A stretch of 64,000 bases of DNA, taken from Thalassotalea algicola (GTDB lineage Bacteria > Pseudomonadota > Gammaproteobacteria > Enterobacterales > Alteromonadaceae). Every line of letters starts with the position of its first letter. The first letter of the stretch is position 1. The translations under genes were made by a program, and so were the position numbers. Below, one piece after another: positions 56,945-64,000 of this stretch. The stretch covers positions 124,001 through 188,000 of the forward strand of contig NZ_JABBXH010000005.1 of the NCBI RefSeq assembly GCF_012932965.1, written 5' to 3'. Under the pieces are notes generated by a model that worked only from the letters and a program-made list of their open reading frames with translations, made no database searches and had not been told where the DNA came from.

Positions 56945-58255
56945 ATGACAAAGTCAAAAACAATTATGACACCACAAGGTGAACGTATTGCTATCGTAGC
57001 AGGCTTACGTACTCCGTTTGCTAAACAAGCTACTGCTTTTCATGGCGTACCAGCCGTCGATTTAGGCAAGATGGTTGTGAACGAACTAATGCAAAAGCAT
57101 GAGATTGATCCAAAAATTGTTGATCAGTTAGTGTACGGCCAAGTTGTTCAAATGCCTGAAGCACCAAATATTGCGCGTGAAATCGTGTTAGGTACCGGTA
57201 TGAATGTCCATACTGATGCATATAGTGTGTCGCGTGCCTGTGCGACAAGCTTCCAATCAACGGTAAATGTTGCCGAGTCTATTATGGCTGGTATTGCTGA
57301 TGTTGGTATAGCAGGTGGTGCTGATTCTTCTTCTGTGGCTCCTATCGGTGTTACTAAAAAGTTAGCACGTACTTTGTTAGATTTGTCTAAAGCAAAAACC
57401 ATGGGTCAAAAGTTTGCGCTTATTCGCCAACTTGGTTTAAAAGACTTGTTACCAGTTCCACCAGCAGTGGCTGAGTACTCAACAGGTCTTTCAATGGGAC
57501 AAACAGCCGAGCAAATGGCAAAAACTCATCAAATATCTCGTCAAGAGCAAGATGAATTAGCACATCGCTCTCATGTGTTGGCAACAGAAAGTTGGGCGGC
57601 AGGTAAGCTTGATGGCGAAGTGATGACTGCACATCCTGAGCCGCATAAAACTTTTATAGAAAAAGATAACTGTTTCCGCGAAAACTCAGAATTAGCGGGT
57701 TACGCGAAATTGCGCCCTGTGTTCGATCGTAAGCATGGTACCGTAACGGCAGCCAATAGTACGGCGTTAACCGATGGTGCATCGGCTATTTTATTAATGC
57801 GTGAAGGTCGTGCAAAAGAACTAGGTTACAAGCCACTAGGTTATATCAAGAGCTATGCATTTGCAGCCATTGATGTTTGGGAAGATATGTTGATGGGGCC
57901 AAGTTTTGCGACACCATTAGCATTATCTCGTGCAGGTATGGAGCTAAGTGATTTAACCTTAATTGAAATGCACGAAGCATTTGCTGCACAAGCGCTTGCC
58001 AATATGAAAATGTTTGGCTCTAAGAAGTTTGCTCAAACACACCTTGGTCGTGATAAAGCTATTGGTGAAATAGATATGGATAAGTTTAATGTAATGGGCG
58101 GTTCACTGGCCTATGGTCATCCATTTGCTGCGACAGGTGCAAGACTTATCACGCAAACATTAAATGAATTAAACCGTCGAGGCGGCGGTATAGGCCTTAC
58201 AACAGCTTGTGCAGCAGGTGGTTTAGGTGCGGCAATGATTGTGGAGACAGACTAA
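56945..58255 (+). CDS. fadI: 3-ketoacyl-CoA thiolase
   Basis: This 436-residue thiolase does the last step of fatty-acid beta-oxidation. The nucleophile Cys is in [10 protein letters not shown] near 94-103, the His in [13 protein letters not shown] near 341 and the second Cys in [14 protein letters not shown] near 420. N-terminus [15 protein letters not shown] is typical. Length and the downstream fadJ fit FadI rather than FadA. The stop overlaps the fadJ ATG by one base. Confidence 0.95.
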   Translation: MTKSKTIMTPQGERIAIVAGLRTPFAKQATAFHGVPAVDLGKMVVNELMQKHEIDPKIVDQLVYGQVVQMPEAPNIAREIVLGTGMNVHTDAYSVSRACATSFQSTVNVAESIMAGIADVGIAGGADSSSVAPIGVTKKLARTLLDLSKAKTMGQKFALIRQLGLKDLLPVPPAVAEYSTGLSMGQTAEQMAKTHQISRQEQDELAHRSHVLATESWAAGKLDGEVMTAHPEPHKTFIEKDNCFRENSELAGYAKLRPVFDRKHGTVTAANSTALTDGASAILLMREGRAKELGYKPLGYIKSYAFAAIDVWEDMLMGPSFATPLALSRAGMELSDLTLIEMHEAFAAQALANMKMFGSKKFAQTHLGRDKAIGEIDMDKFNVMGGSLAYGHPFAATGARLITQTLNELNRRGGGIGLTTACAAGGLGAAMIVETD

Positions 58256-60402
58256 TGACTGAAGCAAATAACAATCAAAAAAATAGCGTTTTTACGCTTA
58301 AGCGTCAGGAAAATGGTATCGCACATCTTATTATGGATGTGAAAGGCGATACGATGAATACTCTAAAAGCAGAATTTGGTGAGCAAATTACTGCAGTATT
58401 GAAGGAGATTAAAGAAGATAGCAGCATCACAGGTGTTGTTGTCGTTAGTGGCAAAGCCGACTCTTTTGTAGCTGGCGCTGATATAAATATGTTAGCAGAC
58501 TGCACAACAGCTGAAGAAGCAACAACGATCTCTCGTCAAGGCCAAATGATCTTTGATCAAATGGAGAATTTTCCTAAGCCACTAGTAGCAGCCATCAACG
58601 GTGCATGTTTAGGTGGTGGACTTGAATTGGCGTTAGCTTGTCACGCGCGTATCTGTAGTGATAATGGTAAAACTGCATTAGGTGTACCTGAAGTACAGCT
58701 TGGTTTGTTACCGGGTAGTGGTGGCACGCAACGTTTACCAAAACTAGTCGGTATTCAAAAAGCGTTAGATATGATGCTAACAGGCAAACAATTGCGTGCT
58801 AAGCAAGCACTAAAGTCAGGATTAGTGGATGACGTTGTACCTAATAGTATTTTGGTCGAGACGGCAGAAAAGCTAGCGTTAAAAGGTAAAGTTAAGCGTA
58901 AGCCACTTATGCGCTCAACAATGGATAAGTTACTAGAAGGTAACCCTTTAGGCCGCAAAGTACTTTTCGATCAAGCGACAAAGTCAGTTTTGGCCAAAAC
59001 GAAAGGCAATTACCCTGCACCACTTAAAATCATTGATTGCGTACGAGTAGGCGTAGAGCGTTCTCCTGCGATGGGTTATCAAGTAGAAGCAGATCATTTT
59101 GGGCACTTAGTGATGACACCAGAGTCTGAACAGTTACGTAATTTGTTCTTTGCTACGACGGATATGAAGAAAGAACATGGCGTTGAGGGTGTTGCTCCTG
59201 AAAAAGTATCTAAAGCAGGTGTACTTGGTGGTGGCCTTATGGGCGGTGGTATCGCATTTGTCACGGCGACTAAAGCTAAGGTTCCAGTACGAGTTAAAGA
59301 TATCGCTCATAAAGGCATAAATGCCGCGCTTAAATACACTTATGATTTGCTGAATAAAAAAGTAAAACGTCGTTTTATGCGCCATAGTGAGATGCAGCAG
59401 CAGATGGCTGGTATCACAGGAACGCTTGATTATTCGGGTTTTAAGGATGTTGATATTATTGTTGAAGCGGTATTTGAAGATTTATCGTTAAAGCAAAAAA
59501 TGGTGGCAGATGTAGAGCAAAATTGTAGTGAAAGCACCATATTTGCAAGTAATACTTCAAGTTTACCTATTGGTCAAATTGCTGCAAAAGCAGCGCGTCC
59601 AGAAAACGTGATTGGTCTGCACTACTTTTCACCTGTGGATAAAATGCCACTGGCTGAAATCATCGCGCATGAGAAAACCTCTGATCAAACGATTTCGACT
59701 ACTGTTGCTTTTGCTAAGAAACAAGGCAAAACACCAATTGTAGTAAAAGACAAAGCAGGCTTTTTTGTTAACCGCATTTTAGCACCTTATATGAACGAAG
59801 CTGCATTAATGCTGCTTGAAGGTGAGCCAGTTGATAAGTTAGATAAAGCGTTAGTTAAATTTGGATTCCCTGTAGGTCCAATGCAATTACTTGATGAAGT
59901 AGGTATTGATATTGGCGCAAAAATTGGCCCAATTCTTAAAGCTGAGCTAGGAGAACGTTTTACGACGCCAGATGCTTTCGACAGCCTAATTAATGATGGT
60001 CGTTTAGGTAAGAAATCGAACAAAGGCTTTTATCTATATGGCAACGCCGCTAAGAAAGGTAAGAAGCAAGTAGATGAAAATGTTTATAGCTTATTGGGTG
60101 TAACACCTTCAGGTAAATTATCTGAGCAAGATATTGCCAAACGCTGTGTGTATATGATGCTAAATGAAGCTGCACGTTGTTTAGATGAAAAAATTGTTCG
60201 CAATGCTAGAGATGGTGATATTGGCGCAATATTTGGTATCGGCTTCCCGCCATTCCTAGGTGGGCCTTACCGTTACATAGATAAAGTTGGGGCTAAAGAT
60301 GTTGTTAACCAACTCAATCAATGGGCGCAACAGTATGGTGAACGCTTTAAGCCTTGTGATGCGTTAGTTGCAATGGCAGAAAAAGGCGAGACTTGTTATT
60401 AA
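58255..60402 (+). CDS. fadJ: Fatty-acid oxidation complex alpha subunit FadJ
   Basis: I start at 58255 (715 residues, [10 protein letters not shown]), in TAATG overlap with fadI. The N-terminal crotonase domain (10-190) has the oxyanion pieces [11 protein letters not shown] near 65 and [16 protein letters not shown] near 115, plus [17 protein letters not shown]. The hydroxyacyl-CoA dehydrogenase domain starts with the NAD loop [14 protein letters not shown] near 322 and has the catalytic [13 protein letters not shown] His near 457. It hydrates enoyl-CoA and oxidises the 3-hydroxy product. Confidence 0.95.
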   Translation: MTEANNNQKNSVFTLKRQENGIAHLIMDVKGDTMNTLKAEFGEQITAVLKEIKEDSSITGVVVVSGKADSFVAGADINMLADCTTAEEATTISRQGQMIFDQMENFPKPLVAAINGACLGGGLELALACHARICSDNGKTALGVPEVQLGLLPGSGGTQRLPKLVGIQKALDMMLTGKQLRAKQALKSGLVDDVVPNSILVETAEKLALKGKVKRKPLMRSTMDKLLEGNPLGRKVLFDQATKSVLAKTKGNYPAPLKIIDCVRVGVERSPAMGYQVEADHFGHLVMTPESEQLRNLFFATTDMKKEHGVEGVAPEKVSKAGVLGGGLMGGGIAFVTATKAKVPVRVKDIAHKGINAALKYTYDLLNKKVKRRFMRHSEMQQQMAGITGTLDYSGFKDVDIIVEAVFEDLSLKQKMVADVEQNCSESTIFASNTSSLPIGQIAAKAARPENVIGLHYFSPVDKMPLAEIIAHEKTSDQTISTTVAFAKKQGKTPIVVKDKAGFFVNRILAPYMNEAALMLLEGEPVDKLDKALVKFGFPVGPMQLLDEVGIDIGAKIGPILKAELGERFTTPDAFDSLINDGRLGKKSNKGFYLYGNAAKKGKKQVDENVYSLLGVTPSGKLSEQDIAKRCVYMMLNEAARCLDEKIVRNARDGDIGAIFGIGFPPFLGGPYRYIDKVGAKDVVNQLNQWAQQYGERFKPCDALVAMAEKGETCY

Positions 60403-60452
60403 CCTTATTAAATAAATAGGTATTATTTGCCAAGGCATTTGGCAATCAGCGC

Positions 60453-60483
60453 AAAAAAAGAGGCAATATTTGCCTCTTTTTTT
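60453..60483 (+). terminator. Intrinsic terminator after fadIJ
   Basis: AAAAAAAGAGGCAA and TTGCCTCTTTTTTT pair fully over 14 bp with a 3-base loop, ending in a T-run, 50 bases after the fadJ stop. Confidence 0.93.
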
Positions 60484-60587
60484 GTATGTAAAATGTACGT
60501 TTCTCTTTCAAATCTCAACTAATTAATGTATATTGCTTTGCTGAGAATTGGTGCTTTTACTCTAATTGTTTTTGAAGGTTTAGTATT

Positions 60588-60788
60588 ATGTTGTTACTAG
60601 CTTTAGCTGTCAGTTTACTTTGCTCTGTGTTTTTTTATTGTCAGGCAATTTCAAATGGCTTAGGAAGACGTCGCTGGGCGTTGGGCGGACTTTTGTTTGG
60701 GCCGGTACTTTGGCCAATGTTTTGTATGAAGAAGCGAATGAAAGTGGCTAAGAATTTTGGATTGAATTGTTTGTTATTTAACGCATAA
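60588..60788 (+). CDS. Small membrane protein of unknown function
   Basis: This 66-residue protein has two hydrophobic helices (2-22 and 32-47) joined by the basic turn NGLGRRRWALGG, and a Lys/Arg-rich end with two further Cys. I do not recognise a named family. The conserved-looking GRRRWALGGLLFGPVLWPMF stretch suggests a real protein. It stands alone between the fad terminator and the micro-operon on the other strand. Confidence 0.6.
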   Translation: MLLLALAVSLLCSVFFYCQAISNGLGRRRWALGGLLFGPVLWPMFCMKKRMKVAKNFGLNCLLFNA

Positions 60789-60858
60789 CAAGTAAGAGGC
60801 AATCTTTAAAAAAGTAATACGCTAACTTCCGTGTAGCATATATCACACGAAAAAATGT

Positions 60859-60963
60859 TTACTTTCCTAAGTCGGATGCAGGCATTTCTTTAATTACAAT
60901 TGCTTTGGCAATTTTGTTTTCGCTTGGCTTGTGGCCAAAGATAGATTTAATTAAGTTAATCAT
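60859..60963 (-). CDS. 34-residue protein coupled to the repeat-peptide gene
   Basis: The ATG at 60963 shares one base with the stop of the upstream repeat-peptide gene (TAATG), the same arrangement as fadI-fadJ, and the frame runs 34 codons to TAA at 60859-60861. The product has an amphipathic start (MINLIKSIFGHKPSENK), an Ala/Ile middle (AKAIVIKEM) and the end PASDLGK. No Cys, no clear signal. I do not recognise it. Coupling suggests it is made with the repeat peptide and may act with it, for example as a chaperone, immunity or processing partner; this is speculation. Confidence 0.5.
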   Translation of the reverse strand: MINLIKSIFGHKPSENKIAKAIVIKEMPASDLGK

Positions 60964-61208
60964 TAGATTCTTTCTCCACGACGCTTTTCACCGATGCGCT
61001 CACCACGGCGTTTTTCGCCAATACGCTCACCACGGCGTTTTTCACCGATGCGCTCGCCACGACGCTTTTCGCCAATGCGCTCGCCACGACGCTTTTCACC
61101 AACAGTTACTTCTGTGTAGTTTGGTGAAGTGTCTAACCCTAAAGAATCTTCTCCAGCGGCTGGTTGTGCCATTGACAACATGGTTGAAAGAATAATTTCT
61201 GTTATCAT
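60963..61208 (-). CDS. Small protein with five GEKRRGERI repeats
   Basis: I start at 61208 (81 residues, MITEIILSTMLSMAQ), behind AAGGGAAA; a longer frame from 61283 has no ribosome binding site. A 36-residue head (hydrophobic start, then PAAGEDSLGLDTSPNYTEVTV) is followed by five perfect copies of GEKRRGERI running to the stop. Each copy carries five positive and two or three negative-type side chains, so the tail is strongly basic. The five DNA units differ only at synonymous positions, which shows the peptide is under selection. I know of no matching family. Possible roles: nucleic-acid or polyanion binding, or a repeated-core precursor peptide. Confidence 0.7.
   Translation of the reverse strand: MITEIILSTMLSMAQPAAGEDSLGLDTSPNYTEVTVGEKRRGERIGEKRRGERIGEKRRGERIGEKRRGERIGEKRRGERI
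60966..61100 (-). repeat. Five 27-bp coding tandem repeats
   Basis: Units lie at 60966-60992, 60993-61019, 61020-61046, 61047-61073 and 61074-61100. They differ at several third positions (Gly GGT/GGC/GGA, Arg CGT/CGC/AGA, Ile ATC/ATT, Lys AAG/AAA) yet encode the same nine residues. Confidence 0.97.
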
Positions 61209-61212
61209 TTTG

Positions 61213-61247
61213 TTTCCCTTATGGTTGTTAAGTTCCGTTAAGGGAAA
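61213..61247 (-). promoter_or_regulatory. Hairpin sequestering the RBS of the repeat-peptide gene
   Basis: TTTCCCTTA (61213-61221) and TAAGGGAAA (61239-61247) are perfect 9-bp complements with a 17-base loop. In the minus-strand mRNA the ribosome binding site AAGGGAAA is the inner (3') arm and the ATG follows 4 bases later, so the folded form would block initiation. It looks like a translational switch: temperature, a small RNA, a protein or a ligand could open it. Confidence 0.65.
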
Positions 61248-61261
61248 GCGATATATATGCC

Positions 61262-61277
61262 AACTTGCTGGCAAGTT
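61262..61277 (-). promoter_or_regulatory. Palindrome upstream of the repeat-peptide gene
   Basis: AACTTGC-TG-GCAAGTT has perfect 7-bp arms. It lies about 55 bases before the ATG, close to AT-rich stretches that could form the -10 region (ATATAT near 61250-61258). Candidate operator for the micro-operon. Confidence 0.4.
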
Positions 61278-61424
61278 TTCCAAATAAAAATAGTGTATGT
61301 TAGTTCATGATATACAAAGGGTTTTTATAGTTTTCTATGTGGGCGATGATTTTTTGGCGCCGCTATGATGCTGAACACTTAAAGTAGCAAATAGAGTCAA
61401 AATTTTAACGTTTTTTGACTGAGT

Positions 61425-64000
61425 TTAGCTTTTCAACATGCTGGTAGATTGATCAGTAATTTGATAGCTCAACAGGTATTTCTGGAATTCGCTTTCTGGA
61501 AGAGGCTTGCTGTATAGGTAGCCCTGCAGTTGCTCACAAGCTAGGCCTGATAAAAAGCTTAACTGGTTATTGGTTTCAACGCCTTCAGCAACAACTTGCA
61601 TACCTAGGTTATGAGCGATAGTGACAATAGTTGCTACCATATTGCGACCTTGTTCTGATATTTCAATATCATCAACAAAAGCTTTGTCAATTTTAAGTGT
61701 ATTAAGTGGGAATTTTTTTAAATACGCGAGTGACGAATAACCTGTGCCAAAGTCATCTAATGACAAATGTATGCCCATAGAACGAATTTGCAACATGGTA
61801 TCTATCGCTTGCTGTGGCGAGTCCATTACCGTACCTTCTGTGATTTCCAGCTCTAAATGTTTAGCAGGTAAACCGCTCTCTTCTAGAATTGTGGCAATCA
61901 TTTTAGGCAGGTTAGGTTGGGTAAACTGAACTGCTGATAAATTTACTGCTACACGGCCGTCAAACAATCCTGCATCAACCCATTTTTTCGCCGCATAACA
62001 AGACTTTCTCAAAACAATTTCACCGATATCGATAATCTGTCCTGTTTCTTCTGATACCGGAATAAAGACCACGGGGCTAATTATACCTTTAGTCGGTGTT
62101 TCAAAGCGCACTAATGCTTCCATACCAGCGACTTTTCCGGTGGCAATTTCGATTTTGGGTTGATAGAACACTGAGAAGTAATCTTCTTTTAAGCCATGCC
62201 TGATAAGCGTTTCGATTTGCATGCGTTTTACCGCTTGCTTATTCATTGAATCGCTGAAGAACTGATAACGATTACCCCCACTATCTTTAGCGTGGTACAT
62301 CGCTGTATCGGCATTTTTTAACAGCTCAGCTGGTGTTGCGCCATCTTCTGGGTAAAGAACGATGCCGACACTGCTATAAAGCACTATTTCCTGGTTTCTT
62401 ACCTTTAGTGGTTGCGCAATTAGTTTTAAAATGTCTTTTGCTAGAGAAGTAATAGTATGAATGTCATTAGTATTTTCAATTATTACACTAAATTCATCTC
62501 CACCGAGTCGATAGACGCTATTGCGTTTTGAGCCTATTTTTACGATGCGTTTGGCAACTTCAATTAATATCATATCGCCAACTTGATGGCCCATTGAGTC
62601 ATTAATTTTTTTGAAATTATCCAGATCAAATACTAATAGGGCATGAGGTATTTTATTTTTTACCAATCGTTGTTGATTTGCTTGGAAAAAAGAACGGTTA
62701 GGTAAACCCGTTAAAGTATCGGAATTCGCTAATTTCCGTAAATCTGATTCAGATTTCTTTCTAGCGGTAATGTCTGAGAATACCCCGACAAAATGAGAAA
62801 TATTGCTACTTTCATCGCGAATCACATCAAGTGTTAAGTCAGTGTAGTAGGTTTCATCTTGTCCTCTGCGGCTTTCAATTTCACCTTGCCAGCTACCATG
62901 CATGACTAAGTGTTTTTTAATCGCTTGAGTAAAGCTATCAGGGTAACGATTAAATTTAATTTGTTTACCCAGCATACTGGCTTTAGATTTGCCCGTAATA
63001 CGTATGAAAGACTTATTAACGTCGACAATATTAAATTGACGATCGTAAATAATTACCGCCTCAGAGATATTTTCAATACATTTAGCAAAAAGTTTTAAGC
63101 GCTCTTCTGCCTTTTTAATATGAGAGATATCTTTTAAGGTACCAGTCATACGTAGAGGTTTGTCCTTGTCATCTCGTTCAACGACCTTTCCCCTGTCTAG
63201 AACCCAAACCCACTGTTCTTGTTTGTCTTTAACTCGATAGGTTATTTCAAAATGTTCAGTTTTCTTATCAAAATGTTCGTTTAGTGCATCTTTTACCCGG
63301 GGAATGTCATTTGGATGAATATTGGTTTGTTCTGTACCTACATTACGCGTCCCATCTTGAGGGAATTCTAGAATGCCCCAAATATTCGAACGGAAAATCT
63401 TCTTGGTTTTGATATTCCAATCCCACATTTCATCACCGCTGCCCCAAAGTGATAACTTTAAGCGCTCTTCACTTTTCTTTATTTGTAAGTGATATTGGCG
63501 ACGGTGGCGCCATTGCTGAACAAAATACAACACCATAAGGATTGCTGCTAATCCATAGATGAATTTGGCGCTGTTGGTTAGCCATAGAGGTGGAAGAATC
63601 TCTATTTCTAGCTGTGTGCGTTCAGATATTTTGGGGTTGAATGTGTCAAATACTTCGACTTCAAATAGATAAGTTCCAGGACTTAGGTTGGTATATGTGG
63701 CTCTTCGGTTAGCTATAGTAGTTTCTACCCAAGATTCCTCTAATCCTTTTAGTCTATATTTATATTTTGTTTGATTGGGTAGAGAGGCATTTGGAGATGT
63801 AAACTCAATGCTCAGAGGAAAATCCAAATAGTTTATTGCTACTTTTTTTAAGAAAGTGAAATCAAGTGCTGAACTAACATGCTTATATTCGTTTATTGTC
63901 GTAATACTTTTATTTGCAATACTTATATCTCTTAATACTGGAGGCTTAATTTTTTGCGGTGTATGAAATACGTCATTTGCGGAAAATTTGTAATATCCAT
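61425..64000 (-). CDS. Y_Y_Y-PAS-GGDEF-EAL sensor protein, partial
   Basis: The frame is open to the right edge of the window, so the N-terminus (probably a two-component-regulator-type beta-propeller) is missing; about 858 residues are visible. In order: the Y_Y_Y domain (including SIEFTSPNASLPNQTKYKYRL and TYTNLSPGTYLFEV, 63.6-63.8 kb), a membrane helix (near 63.5 kb), two PAS-type domains with PAC ends, GGDEF with intact RLGGDEFSVII (near 62.5 kb) and EAL with GMEALVRF, EITEG, DDFGTGYSSLAYL and AEGVET (61.45-62.15 kb). Both c-di-GMP catalytic sets look intact. It probably senses an external signal and sets c-di-GMP, which often controls exopolysaccharide and biofilm. Confidence 0.92.
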   Translation of the reverse strand, partial: GYYKFSANDVFHTPQKIKPPVLRDISIANKSITTINEYKHVSSALDFTFLKKVAINYLDFPLSIEFTSPNASLPNQTKYKYRLKGLEESWVETTIANRRATYTNLSPGTYLFEVEVFDTFNPKISERTQLEIEILPPLWLTNSAKFIYGLAAILMVLYFVQQWRHRRQYHLQIKKSEERLKLSLWGSGDEMWDWNIKTKKIFRSNIWGILEFPQDGTRNVGTEQTNIHPNDIPRVKDALNEHFDKKTEHFEITYRVKDKQEQWVWVLDRGKVVERDDKDKPLRMTGTLKDISHIKKAEERLKLFAKCIENISEAVIIYDRQFNIVDVNKSFIRITGKSKASMLGKQIKFNRYPDSFTQAIKKHLVMHGSWQGEIESRRGQDETYYTDLTLDVIRDESSNISHFVGVFSDITARKKSESDLRKLANSDTLTGLPNRSFFQANQQRLVKNKIPHALLVFDLDNFKKINDSMGHQVGDMILIEVAKRIVKIGSKRNSVYRLGGDEFSVIIENTNDIHTITSLAKDILKLIAQPLKVRNQEIVLYSSVGIVLYPEDGATPAELLKNADTAMYHAKDSGGNRYQFFSDSMNKQAVKRMQIETLIRHGLKEDYFSVFYQPKIEIATGKVAGMEALVRFETPTKGIISPVVFIPVSEETGQIIDIGEIVLRKSCYAAKKWVDAGLFDGRVAVNLSAVQFTQPNLPKMIATILEESGLPAKHLELEITEGTVMDSPQQAIDTMLQIRSMGIHLSLDDFGTGYSSLAYLKKFPLNTLKIDKAFVDDIEISEQGRNMVATIVTIAHNLGMQVVAEGVETNNQLSFLSGLACEQLQGYLYSKPLPESEFQKYLLSYQITDQSTSMLKS

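Noticed and set aside
60966-61100. CRISPR-like or intergenic tandem array
   Set aside because: The units are adjacent with no spacers, the period is 27 bases (nine codons), and they are in frame within a gene.
60905-61195. Plus-strand open frame with Cys/His-rich repeats across the 27-bp array
   Set aside because: It needs a TTG start without a ribosome binding site, and the codon changes between units alter its residues while they are silent on the minus strand. It is an antisense shadow of the GEKRRGERI gene.

Overview
The window is about 38-40% G+C by eye and reads as chromosome of a marine gammaproteobacterium. Alteromonadales, most likely a Colwelliaceae relative such as Colwellia or Thalassotalea, is my inference from the protein sequences, the SLBB/WecA polysaccharide locus, the fau-rpiA-serA neighbourhood, the DUF3379 and possible DUF6170 genes and the fadIJ pair. 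I see no insertion sequence, prophage, CRISPR array, tRNA or rRNA.

Region 1 (1-30.2 kb) is a cell-surface island. It opens with the end of an SLBB polysaccharide-export protein and a WecA-type initiating sugar-phosphate transferase. Next is a compact type II secretion-like operon (gspG-E-F-H-I-J-K-L-M-C-D order, 2.1-12.1 kb). A separately promoted gene follows for an abundant-looking, acidic, Cys-free secreted protein that resembles an S-layer protein. After a strong terminator come a TPR-sulfotransferase, an inverted cassette (GT4, flippase, sulfotransferase), a third sulfotransferase, a Wzz-like protein, two GT4 and one GT2 glycosyltransferases and a Wzy-like polymerase. The island ends with lipoproteins: a beta-propeller gene broken by an in-frame stop just after its lipobox, a GH88 unsaturated glucuronyl hydrolase and a lyase-like jelly-roll protein. 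Together these suggest a sulfated, uronic-acid-containing polysaccharide made by the Wzx/Wzy route, plus a secreted protein coat with its own export machine.

Region 2 (30.3-37 kb) is housekeeping: ribH-nusB-thiL-pgpA on the plus strand, and dtpA, fau, rpiA and serA on the minus strand.

Region 3 (37.3-45.4 kb) supplies precursors: galU, then cysD-cysN-SLC13 permease-cysC-DHH phosphoesterase-galE. It makes UDP-sugars and PAPS, the donor for the three sulfotransferases of region 1. The DHH protein is a candidate for removing the PAP by-product.

Region 4 (45.4-56.7 kb, all minus) holds an EAL-HDOD protein, putP, an ECF sigma factor with a DUF3379 partner, and a MoxR-DUF58-DUF4381-BatA-BatB/C-BatD cluster. 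Region 5 (56.9-60.5 kb) is fadI-fadJ behind a FadR-like palindrome.

Region 6 (60.5-64 kb) holds a small membrane protein, an unusual two-gene micro-operon and the C-terminal part of a Y_Y_Y-PAS-GGDEF-EAL sensor. The micro-operon encodes a peptide with five identical 9-residue repeats and a 34-residue protein coupled to it by a one-base TAATG overlap; the ribosome binding site of the first gene lies inside a perfect 9-bp hairpin. This micro-operon and the T2SS/S-layer-like pair are the items I find least explained by known annotation.
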